A DNA stretch of 26,920 nt from an uncultured Lachnospiraceae bacterium (GTDB lineage Bacteria > Bacillota > Clostridia > Lachnospirales > Lachnospiraceae), in contig CAJTRL010000053.1 in assembly GCA_910578715.1 (NCBI GenBank), positions 1-26,920 of the forward strand, in the 5' to 3' direction. The notes below the pieces were generated by a model. The model did not search any database. It was not told the origin of the DNA and saw only the letters and a list, made by a program, of their open reading frames with translations. Shown here piece after piece: positions 7,544-12,813 of this stretch; the stretch's first letter is position 1; the number at the start of each line of letters is the position of its first letter. The translations under genes were made by a program, and so were the position numbers.

Positions 7544-7866
7544 GCCTTTTTCTTCTTCGGCTTCGGCGCCGGGAGTTCTTCATACATCGCCCGCATCACT
7601 TCCGACATCAGGGAAGTATTTTCCACATCGTCCACAATAATCATCAGACTTTTAGAGCCTTCGTATGGATAGCCCCGCTCCGCATCGGGAAGCAGCCGCA
7701 ACGCGGCCTTCGCCGGTTTCAGAAAAAGGCAGTTATCGCAGATATCTCCGATAAGTTTTCCCTGATAATAAACGCAGTACCCGCCCATCATGGAACGGGT
7801 CGTCACGTCGCCCGCCTTTTTTAGATTTTCCAGAATATAGTCATGAAATTCTTTGGAAACAGCCAT
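7540..7866 (-). CDS. TfoX/Sxy N-terminal domain protein
   Basis: A 108-aa single-domain protein starting MAVSKEFHDYILENL, with the TfoX N-terminal signature RSMMGGYCVYYQGKLIGDI near residues 24-42 and FLKP near 50. The C-terminus is a lysine tail (PAPKPKKKKA). AGGAGG lies 7 bases before the ATG at 7866; an upstream in-frame start at 7932 would sit inside the acetyltransferase gene. Full-length TfoX of gamma-proteobacteria regulates competence, but single-domain Firmicute proteins have no established role. The gene lies two bases after the GNAT stop and overlaps the response regulator start by four bases, forming a tight GNAT-TfoX-RR-HK unit. Confidence 0.8.
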   Translation of the reverse strand: MAVSKEFHDYILENLKKAGDVTTRSMMGGYCVYYQGKLIGDICDNCLFLKPAKAALRLLPDAERGYPYEGSKSLMIIVDDVENTSLMSEVMRAMYEELPAPKPKKKKA

Positions 7867-7868
7867 TG

Positions 7869-8381
7869 TTAAACCTCCTTTATCACATAACGATAATGCG
7901 GCATATCGACGCCCCTGTAATGTTTTACCCATGTGTCCGCCATAACCATGCCGTTTCTTATGGCTACCCTCTGAGAGGCTGTATTGGTATCGCGTATAAT
8001 GGAGCAGACTTCATCCGCCTTCAACCGTTCAAACGCATACTTTTTACAGGCCTCTGCCGCTTCCGCGGCATACCCTTTATGCCAGTATTTGCGTTCAAAC
8101 AGGTACCCTATTTCAAGCACTTCTTCCGCTTTCCACGGCTGCATCGTAAGGCCGCACTGTCCAATCATTTCATCCGTCTCTTTTAAAATGACTGCCCACA
8201 AACCAAAATTCCACTTTTGATAGCGTGAAATCTGCCTGTCCAGCCACTCCTGAACTTCCGCATCGCTAAACGCGCCTTCGTAAGCGTACATCGTTTCTTC
8301 ATCCTGTAATATTCTGCACAAAGAGCCGAAATCAGACTGATTCATTTCCCGCAAATATAATCTTTCCGTTTCCAGTATCAT
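7869..8381 (-). CDS. GNAT-family N-acetyltransferase (RimJ/RimL-like)
   Basis: A 170-aa acetyltransferase. It starts ILETERLYLREMNQSDF, the typical beginning of the RimJ/RimL branch, has FGLWAVILKETDEMIGQCGL in the central sheet, and the acetyl-CoA loop region EIGYLFERKYWHKGYAAEAA followed by RDTNTASQRVAIRNGM, where the N-x-A-S pattern is characteristic. Members acetylate amino groups of proteins, small metabolites or antibiotics; the substrate cannot be assigned. GAGG lies about 9 bases before the ATG. Its stop is two bases from the TfoX start and it begins 19 bases after the carbamoyltransferase stop, so all five genes may share a transcript. Confidence 0.85.
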   Translation of the reverse strand: MILETERLYLREMNQSDFGSLCRILQDEETMYAYEGAFSDAEVQEWLDRQISRYQKWNFGLWAVILKETDEMIGQCGLTMQPWKAEEVLEIGYLFERKYWHKGYAAEAAEACKKYAFERLKADEVCSIIRDTNTASQRVAIRNGMVMADTWVKHYRGVDMPHYRYVIKEV

Positions 8382-8400
8382 ACGCTTTACCTCAAACCAT

Positions 8401-9252
8401 TCAGCTTTTAGTCATACACCAGACCATAACAGCCTGCTGTACCGTCAGTAAATTCTTTTTAAACTCATACCCGGCAAAATACTGGGACTCTATGACATCA
8501 TCGGAGACTTCTTCTCCGCGGTAAAAAGGCGGGCAAGGATTCAATATCGCATTTTTATTTGCCATATCCATAATTTCTTTTGTCACCCGGCAGTCCGCAA
8601 AATCGTTTAACGCTTCCACCGGAAGCGAATCCGTGCATACGATATCTTTTCCCCTGACCGCGCTCCGGATATCATGATATACCCTGACGCCTTCCATCTC
8701 ATAGCCGGAGCCGCAGCAATGCGACAGGTCGAACCCCATGACTTCGGACGCCTCTTTCCAGGCAAGTCCGATATTTCCGGCTTTACCGCAGAACAGATAT
8801 TTATCGACTGTAAAATTATCCCTGATTTTGGACAGCGAATACATATCCGCCAGAATTTCACAGGGATGATTGACGTCCGTCATCGCATTTATCACCGGAA
8901 CTAACGAATATCCGGCCATTTTTTCCAACAGCCGTATGTCCTTATGCCGCACAATCAAAATATCCGCCCAGTTATTCAGGTAACCGCAGACGTCTTTTAT
9001 GTCTTCCGCCCGTACGGCGCCCGGCTTTTTATCCAATGCCTCGTTGGAAAACAGAATGGACTGGCCGCCCAGCAGATAAATTCCTTTTTCAAAGGTGACA
9101 CGCGTTCGAATGCTCGTTGTGGGAAAAAACAGTACTGCGCTTTTCCCCTCCAGAAAACCGCGGTACTTTCCCGTGCTGATTTCGTCCGCAATATCAAATA
9201 TTTCGAAGATGTCGTTCTTTTGCAAATCGGTTAATCGGATTAAATTTTTCAT
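8401..9252 (-). CDS. Ornithine/aspartate carbamoyltransferase family protein, divergent
   Basis: A 283-aa protein with two-domain carbamoyltransferase fold signals. The carbamoyl-phosphate motif is SIRTR (47-51, usual STRTR), followed by VTFEKGIYLLGG. The second phosphate/carbamoyl motif is HPCE (129-132), where the usual HPxQ glutamine is replaced by glutamate. The ornithine-type HCLP motif near the C-terminus appears as NPCPP (238-242). It is somewhat shorter than catabolic or anabolic OTCases (310-335 aa). The ATG at 9252 has AAGGAG seven bases upstream; the in-frame start at 9306 lies in the promoter. No arginine-pathway genes are nearby. It may act on a different amine or have altered activity; argF/arcB naming is not justified. 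Confidence 0.8.
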   Translation of the reverse strand: MKNLIRLTDLQKNDIFEIFDIADEISTGKYRGFLEGKSAVLFFPTTSIRTRVTFEKGIYLLGGQSILFSNEALDKKPGAVRAEDIKDVCGYLNNWADILIVRHKDIRLLEKMAGYSLVPVINAMTDVNHPCEILADMYSLSKIRDNFTVDKYLFCGKAGNIGLAWKEASEVMGFDLSHCCGSGYEMEGVRVYHDIRSAVRGKDIVCTDSLPVEALNDFADCRVTKEIMDMANKNAILNPCPPFYRGEEVSDDVIESQYFAGYEFKKNLLTVQQAVMVWCMTKS

Positions 9253-9277
9253 GTGGAGTCTCCTTATGATATTAATG

Positions 9278-9286
9278 ATTATAACA
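9278..9286 (-). promoter_or_regulatory. Extended -10 promoter of the carbamoyltransferase gene
   Basis: On the minus strand TGTTATAAT (9286-9278) is a TGn-extended consensus -10, 26 bases before the start codon. The -35 region (around 9301-9306, GTGTTT) is poor, as allowed for extended -10 promoters. Confidence 0.5.
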
Positions 9287-9310
9287 AAAACAACACAAAA
9301 AAACACCCAC

Positions 9311-9363
9311 TAAATGAAGTCAGATACTCCGCAGCAAAGGCGGGGAGTATTGGGCTTCATTTA
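9311..9363. repeat. Two-tier inverted repeat
   Basis: Outer 9-bp arms TAAATGAAG (9311-9319) and CTTCATTTA (9355-9363) enclose ATACTCC (9324-9330)/GGAGTAT (9344-9350) with a GC-rich tip. On the minus strand it starts within the last codons of the possible transposase tail, the position of the right-end hairpin in IS200/IS605-type elements. Confidence 0.6.
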
Positions 9364-9450
9364 ATGGATGCCCCAGATTCACATCCGTTCAGCCATCGGA
9401 CAGTCTTACAGACAGGGTTCCCAGTCGCCAACCCAGCATTGATTATTTGC
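9357..9450 (-). pseudogene. Possible 3' tail of an IS200/IS605-type TnpB gene (weak)
   Basis: On the minus strand a frame ending at TGA (9359-9357) reads NAGLATGNPVCKTV, then RWLNGCESGASIK. This resembles the variable Cys-Gly/Gly-Cys rich C-termini of TnpB-like proteins, and the stop is followed at once by a right-end-like hairpin. No RuvC or zinc-finger motif remains and the upstream end is undefined; a 15-codon ORF with a signal-peptide-like start (ATG at 9499, stop 9452) overlaps it. This is a tentative reading based on family resemblance; the stretch may be unrelated intergenic DNA. Confidence 0.25.
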
Positions 9451-9495
9451 ATCATAAAGCCGTCTGCAAAAATGCAAAGGACAAAATTAATGCTT

Positions 9496-9666
9496 TCATT
9501 TTATCAATTTCCCTTCCTCATTATAAATAGGCAGTGTATCATCAAAAATCTGTGTGACCGTAGTTTTGTATTCGTTATCAACATAAACCTCATACTTTCC
9601 TTCCCTATTCAAAATCAGATAGCTATTATCACTGTGAATAATGAGGTTTCTTCCGTAAATATTCAT
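9496..9666 (-). CDS. Small hypothetical protein, 56 aa
   Basis: Reads MNIYGRNLIIHSDNSYLI, then LNREGKYEVYVDNEYKTTVT and a C-terminus DTLPIYNEEGKLIK. Regular alternating beta-like and charged composition looks like real protein rather than chance, but the ATG has no clear ribosome binding site and an in-frame TGA lies two codons upstream, so it may be the surviving end of a larger gene. Its stop overlaps as ATGA with a 15-codon ORF (MKALILSFAFLQTAL, stop 9452) that looks like the start of a truncated exported protein. No family recognised. Confidence 0.4.
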   Translation of the reverse strand: MNIYGRNLIIHSDNSYLILNREGKYEVYVDNEYKTTVTQIFDDTLPIYNEEGKLIK

Positions 9667-9682
9667 TTTTCAGACTATGTTG

Positions 9683-9698
9683 TATCACCATAGTGATA
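9683..9698. promoter_or_regulatory. Short dyad TATCAC-N4-GTGATA
   Basis: Perfect 6-bp arms (9683-9688 and 9693-9698) lie between the divergent small ORFs starting at 9666 (minus) and 9788 (plus). Further AT-rich palindromes (CATAATTATG near 9701-9710) follow. It could be a repressor site; no regulator is assigned. Confidence 0.25.
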
Positions 9699-9787
9699 TT
9701 CATAATTATGACATAATTTATTATGATTACAGCATTATTAAAGGTAAGAATCAGTTATTATATCGCTTGCACAAAGGAAACATACCA

Positions 9788-9994
9788 ATGACAGAACAAT
9801 ACATATCCGACGAAGAATTTGACGCTCTTTCTGAAAAAGAACAGGTTGCTGTATTAATCAATATGATAAAAGATGCGCCGCGTAATGAACTTATATTATT
9901 AAAAATACGCTGGACAAAATATCCGGGATTCAAAAATAGCTTTCGGGGAATATTGCATTTAAAAAGAGCGGTGGCAAGTTCCGCCCTTTTTTAG
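9788..9994 (+). CDS. Small hypothetical protein, 68 aa, possibly a gene fragment
   Basis: Starts MTEQYISDEEFDALSEKEQ with AAAGGAAA about 8 bases upstream. The N-terminal half is acidic and helical (VAVLINMIKDAPRNELILLK). The last residues (KRAVASSALF) are encoded by a terminator-like hairpin and the stop lies in its T-tract, so the original C-terminus was probably lost or the frame shifted near residue 45-50. The in-frame ATG at 9677 is less likely. No family recognised. Confidence 0.4.
   Translation: MTEQYISDEEFDALSEKEQVAVLINMIKDAPRNELILLKIRWTKYPGFKNSFRGILHLKRAVASSALF
9966..9992. terminator. Bidirectional intrinsic terminator
   Basis: GAGCGG (9966-9971) pairs with CCGCCC (9981-9986, one mismatch) around a 9-nt loop, followed by six T on the plus strand and preceded by five A (T on the minus strand). 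It lies between the convergent small ORFs ending at 9994 (plus) and 9998 (minus) and would stop transcripts of the regulator cluster. Confidence 0.6.
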
Positions 9995-9997
9995 TTC

Positions 9998-10144
9998 TTA
10001 TTCAGTTTTTTCCCTTTCTTTCTTTTCTCTCCGCAATTCTGCAATCTTTCTCTTTGCTTCCTCTAAATCCTTACACCCATCTACTATCATTTCAATCATC
10101 TGCAAAATCCCATCGTATTGCCTGTCTGTCATGACCTCTACCAT
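9998..10144 (-). CDS. Small charged hypothetical protein, 48 aa
   Basis: Reads MVEVMTDRQYDGILQMIEM, then IVDGCKDLEEAKRKIAEL and a basic/acidic tail RREKKEREKTE. It is likely all helical with a coiled-coil C-terminal half. GGAGG lies 7 bases before the ATG at 10144; the in-frame ATG at 10183 lies almost at the predicted transcription start and is unlikely. It is driven by an unusually perfect promoter (10195-10223) that carries a dyad, and follows an XRE regulator gene. This suggests a regulated small protein. No family recognised. Confidence 0.6.
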   Translation of the reverse strand: MVEVMTDRQYDGILQMIEMIVDGCKDLEEAKRKIAELRREKKEREKTE

Positions 10145-10194
10145 ATCCTTTCCTCCGTTCTTCACCAGATTTACTTGCCTCATCTGATAATATC

Positions 10195-10231
10195 ATTATA
10201 AATTCTTTTTGGTTTACTGTCAATACCAAAA
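10195..10231 (-). promoter_or_regulatory. Consensus sigma-A promoter overlapped by a TTGGT/ACCAA dyad
   Basis: Minus-strand TTGACA (10223-10218), a 17-bp spacer and TATAAT (10200-10195) match the consensus at all 12 positions. An inverted repeat TTTTGGT (10207-10213)/ACCAAAA (10225-10231) straddles the -35, so a bound repressor would block it. A related dyad lies before the XRE gene at 10533-10547. The XRE protein is the obvious candidate binder. Confidence 0.7.
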
Positions 10232-10450
10232 TTAAATTTTTTCTGGTTTATTTTCTACATACTTTATTATATTTCCCGGTTGCATATCTAATAATTCACA
10301 AAGCTGTTCTAACGTCTTTATTCCTATCATTTCCCCCCTCCTCAACTTCTGCATAGCGGATTGACTAAGTACGTTTTCCTTTAATATTCTAGTGCTATTA
10401 TACCCAGATTCTTTTAGGGTTCCTATTACATCTATCTTATATGTCAGCAT
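10232..10450 (-). CDS. XRE-family (Cro/C1-type HTH) transcriptional regulator, 72 aa
   Basis: A single-domain DNA-binding protein. The helix-turn-helix is in LKENVLSQSAMQKLRRGEMI followed by GIKTLEQLCELLDMQPGNII, the usual end of stand-alone Cro/C1-type domains (LxxLCxxLDCQPGDI pattern). The ATG at 10450 has AGGAGG eight bases upstream; a TTG two codons earlier is too close to that site. Its own promoter is TTGACT-N17-TAGAAT (10500-10472). Related TTGGT/ACCAA dyads lie upstream of this gene and over the promoter of the following 48-aa gene, suggesting autoregulation and control of that gene. Confidence 0.8.
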   Translation of the reverse strand: MLTYKIDVIGTLKESGYNSTRILKENVLSQSAMQKLRRGEMIGIKTLEQLCELLDMQPGNIIKYVENKPEKI

Positions 10451-10471
10451 CTGCAAAACCTCCTTTCCTAC

Positions 10472-10500
10472 ATTCTATTCTGATACTGAAAAAAAGTCAA
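10472..10500 (-). promoter_or_regulatory. Promoter of the XRE gene
   Basis: Minus-strand TTGACT (10500-10495), 17-bp spacer, TAGAAT (10477-10472); 10 of 12 consensus positions. The start codon is 22 bases downstream of the -10. It would allow expression of the XRE gene independently of the upstream lipoprotein-BlaI transcript. Confidence 0.6.
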
Positions 10501-10524
10501 GAAAAATAATCCAAAAAAAGATTA

Positions 10525-10551
10525 AAATTTGCTTGGTATTAAACCAATTTT
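10525..10551. promoter_or_regulatory. Dyad TTGGT-N5-ACCAA upstream of the XRE promoter
   Basis: TTGGT (10533-10537) and ACCAA (10543-10547) with AAAATT/AATTTT flanks form a longer imperfect palindrome overlapping the end of the BlaI-like gene. It shares TTGGTATT and AAACCAA with the dyad at 10207-10231 and is a candidate operator or weak hairpin terminator. Confidence 0.4.
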
Positions 10552-11050
10552 AGTTTATACCAAACTTATCAAATAACTGGAAAAAACTCTCATTTTTCAG
10601 AATTTCATCCGGTATACCGCCGTCCGGTTCTTCTGGCGGTTTATCAAAAGTTTCCTCGCTTAATAACTGTTTCTTTCTCTCTCGAATGATTTCTTCCAGC
10701 TGATTCAGTTCTTTCAGCGTCTGCTCGTCATTATCCGTTGGAAGCAGAGCCGCTATCAGGCGGGAAGCAGTAATATTCTTACTCACCGCTTTACGGAACA
10801 TTTCCCGTATATTGTCAAGTTCTACGCTTTCAGCGCTTATAAGCGGCTTAAAGGTTCTGCCAAGCGCTTTTTTATTATAGGCCATGCCTTCTACCGCGAC
10901 CACATCTTTTTTAATCAGATTCTGTATGATTCTTTGCACACTGTAAATCGTTCCGTTCTTATCCCTTTGTACAATTTCCGATACCATGAGCGGTCTGTCC
11001 GCTTCCCATAATATCCTCATTACCTCTAATTCTCTTCCCGTAAGTTTCAT
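10550..11050 (-). CDS. BlaI/MecI/CopY-family repressor
   Basis: A 166-aa protein starting MKLTGRELEVMRILWEADRP, the hallmark start of BlaI/MecI winged-helix repressors, followed by VSEIVQRDKNGTIYSVQRII as the recognition helix region. The family is usually 120-140 aa; here a C-terminal extension (about 125-166, ERKKQLLSEETFDKPPEEPDG...) is present. These dimeric repressors are normally inactivated by a BlaR1/MecR1 sensor protease, but no such gene is in the window. The start overlaps the stop of the small secreted protein gene as ATGA. Two tandem dyads overlapping the lipoprotein promoter at 12602-12635 are the likely operator, giving autoregulation. Confidence 0.85.
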   Translation of the reverse strand: MKLTGRELEVMRILWEADRPLMVSEIVQRDKNGTIYSVQRIIQNLIKKDVVAVEGMAYNKKALGRTFKPLISAESVELDNIREMFRKAVSKNITASRLIAALLPTDNDEQTLKELNQLEEIIRERKKQLLSEETFDKPPEEPDGGIPDEILKNESFFQLFDKFGIN

Positions 11051-11361
11051 AGCGTGATGTCTGTTCCTTTCTGAGATGTATAACTTGCTATACGGTTAGC
11101 ATAACAACCGGCGCTTCCTCTCGCCATTTTTCCTATACTTTTAGCAGTAAAATGATTCGTGACCCCCGGCTCATCGACAGTCACCTGAAAATCCGTATAG
11201 TTGACAATCATTTCTCCGTCTTCCGTATAAAATACGGATTCAACAGCCCTTCCATCATCAGAAAACAATTCAATCCCCTGGTCTTTTCCGGAAGCCGCAA
11301 CAACCTGAACATTCGCCACCAGCATCATACAAGATACTGCAATCATTAGTTTCTTTTTCAT
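11047..11361 (-). CDS. Small secreted protein, 104 aa
   Basis: Starts with a Sec signal peptide: MKKKLMIAVSCMMLVANV with likely cleavage after VVAA (about residue 23). The mature part is about 80 residues, acidic at first (GIELFSDDGRAVESVFYTED), then TVDEPGVTNHFTAKSIGK and a Gly/Ser/Tyr rich end with one cysteine (GSAGCYANRIASYTSQKG). GGAAGGG lies about 8 bases before the ATG. It is encoded between a lipoprotein and a BlaI-type repressor and overlaps the repressor start by four bases, so it is probably co-regulated with the repressor. No family recognised; a cell-surface or cell-wall-stress role is inference from context. Confidence 0.7.
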   Translation of the reverse strand: MKKKLMIAVSCMMLVANVQVVAASGKDQGIELFSDDGRAVESVFYTEDGEMIVNYTDFQVTVDEPGVTNHFTAKSIGKMARGSAGCYANRIASYTSQKGTDITL

Positions 11362-11419
11362 GCTAATAACCCTTCCTTTCTCTCAACTCGCGGTATTTGA
11401 TAAATATTTCCCCATTACC

Positions 11420-12520
11420 TCATGGCCTTACATAAACGCGAAATGCCGTCGGATTATCCCAGTTATATTTGTCAAGTATCGTATCCGGTTCGCTGAATGC
11501 AATTATCTGAAATACGGACGGCACCGTCACCTCCGGCAGTATGACCGGAATGTATACTGAAGTCCCCGGCTTCACAGTCACATAATATTTTAGATGCTCT
11601 CCGTCTACCGGAACCTGTTCCCAGTCCACAAAACCCATTATCACATAGGTGGTTTCCTCCGCTCCGTCCGCCTGATTCATCACTGCCAAATCCAGCCGCT
11701 CACCTACCTTGCCTTCTACACATACTTTCAGTTCCTCTCTAGGTTTTACCAGTTCAAAACCTGTTGTGCCCGCTTCTGCCTGAAAGCTCTCGTAATTAGC
11801 GGGAAATTCCTGTTCTTCCTTTTCCTGATAATCTCTTTCCAGACTAAATCGTAAAATATGAGGCCGCCTGTCGTCAAACATACTGTCCCAATCGTATTCT
11901 CCATTTATCATATAAGACTTTGTTTCAGGATTTGGAACAATTAAAATGGAAATCTCAGAACCTTCGTATTCGGATAACGGAACCATAACCTCCAGGCTGA
12001 TTTCGCTTTCACCTGTCAGGCGGAACGGATAGCTGCGGAAACATTGTCCTTCCACATAAAATTCATGCTGCATATAATCTATCAGCACAATCAGTAAATA
12101 ACTTTTTTCCATCGGAAAATTCTGCTGAAAATGGACACTGCCCCGAAAGGTATCGTCCGTAACCTCTATCACTGTTCCCCCGTCGATAATCTTTCCAGTT
12201 TCCACATTATATAATCCCTGTCCGGTAAATCCTTCCGGAAGAGTCACTGTCCCGTCATCATTATAGACAGGCCCGTCAAGCGCCTCCGCTTTTCCTTCCC
12301 CGCTGACTTCCGCCTTCGCCGTTTCCTCCGCTTTTACGGCTTCCTCCGCCTTCGCCGCTTCCTCTGCACTTGCCGCTACTTCCGTCTTTCCCGCTTCCGC
12401 CGCTATTCCTTCTGCCTTTTCCGCTTCTTTCTTTCCGGCCCCGGATTCACCCTTTCCACAGCCCAGAAACACTATGGCACAAAAAAATATGATAAATGCC
12501 GTTATCTTTCCTTTCTTCAT
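11420..12520 (-). CDS. Lipoprotein with Glu/Ala-rich linker, first gene of the BlaI-type operon
   Basis: A 366-aa exported lipoprotein. The signal peptide ends in a near-consensus lipobox (VFLGC, Cys21; Phe at -3). Residues about 25-80 are a low-complexity Ala/Glu/Lys linker with repeated AEEA/KAEE units, like a spacer across the cell wall. The rest is predicted beta-rich, with short motifs such as DGTVTLPEGFTGQGLYNVET and a C-terminal AFRVYVRP. The start at 12520 has GGGGG about 5 bases upstream; an ATG four codons earlier lacks one. The promoter 110-140 bases upstream is overlapped by a double dyad, so derepression by loss of the BlaI-type repressor is likely. No family recognised; it may sense or bind cell-wall ligands. 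Confidence 0.75.
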   Translation of the reverse strand: MKKGKITAFIIFFCAIVFLGCGKGESGAGKKEAEKAEGIAAEAGKTEVAASAEEAAKAEEAVKAEETAKAEVSGEGKAEALDGPVYNDDGTVTLPEGFTGQGLYNVETGKIIDGGTVIEVTDDTFRGSVHFQQNFPMEKSYLLIVLIDYMQHEFYVEGQCFRSYPFRLTGESEISLEVMVPLSEYEGSEISILIVPNPETKSYMINGEYDWDSMFDDRRPHILRFSLERDYQEKEEQEFPANYESFQAEAGTTGFELVKPREELKVCVEGKVGERLDLAVMNQADGAEETTYVIMGFVDWEQVPVDGEHLKYYVTVKPGTSVYIPVILPEVTVPSVFQIIAFSEPDTILDKYNWDNPTAFRVYVRP

Positions 12521-12530
12521 CAATACCCCC

Positions 12531-12558
12531 ATCTGTCTGCTTCAGCAGATGTTCAAAT
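12531..12558 (-). repeat. Leader motif GAAGCAGACAGAT with flanks, copy 2
   Basis: Matches 24 of 28 positions with 19621-19648 upstream of prfA and shares the 13-base core with 3813-3825. Also forms a small hairpin (CATCTG/CAGATG). It lies just before the lipoprotein ribosome binding site. Confidence 0.5.
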
Positions 12559-12601
12559 TATTATTTAAAATTTCATTATCTATTTTATGCCATGTTAAAT
12601 C

Positions 12602-12659
12602 AGACTACTGTTGTCCATATAGACAATAGTAGTCTATCATATACAACTGCACATGTCAA
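12602..12659 (-). promoter_or_regulatory. Lipoprotein-operon promoter overlapped by a double BlaI-like dyad
   Basis: Minus-strand TTGACA (12659-12654), 17-bp spacer, TAGACT (12636-12631). Two 13-bp quasi-palindromes, GACTACTGTTGTC (12603-12615) and GACAATAGTAGTC (12622-12634), are themselves mirror images (13 of 14 bp pair over 12602-12615/12622-12635) and start 19 bp apart. Together they cover the -10 and the start region. GACTAC/GTAGTC half-sites resemble those of BlaI-family repressors, and a BlaI-type gene is in the same operon. Confidence 0.65.
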
Positions 12660-12747
12660 TCATACCCAAAAACACTTCTTCAGCATCACTTTTCCAATGC
12701 CCCCACTCCAGGCAAAAACTCCAACCTCCATATACACAGCCCATAAC

Positions 12748-12771
12748 AAAACGCAAGCCTCACAGCCTGCG
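12748..12771 (-). terminator. Intrinsic terminator of the aminotransferase gene
   Basis: Minus-strand GCGCAGGC stem: CGCAGGC pairs with GCTTGCG (12771-12765/12758-12752, one mismatch) around a 6-nt loop and is followed by TTTTG. It lies 43 bases after the aminotransferase stop. The remaining 12536-12813 gap holds the lipoprotein promoter and no gene that I can support. Confidence 0.55.
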
Positions 12772-12813
12772 CTCTATCATACTAATAATTATGCCGTTCT
12801 CATAGTCTGAAAA

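Noticed and set aside
8401..9252. Naming the carbamoyltransferase argF or arcB
   Set aside because: Key motifs differ and no arginine biosynthesis or deiminase genes are adjacent.
9385..9445. tRNA-like segment
   Set aside because: Some short pairings (GGGTT/AACCC) but no cloverleaf, no T-arm or acceptor stem.
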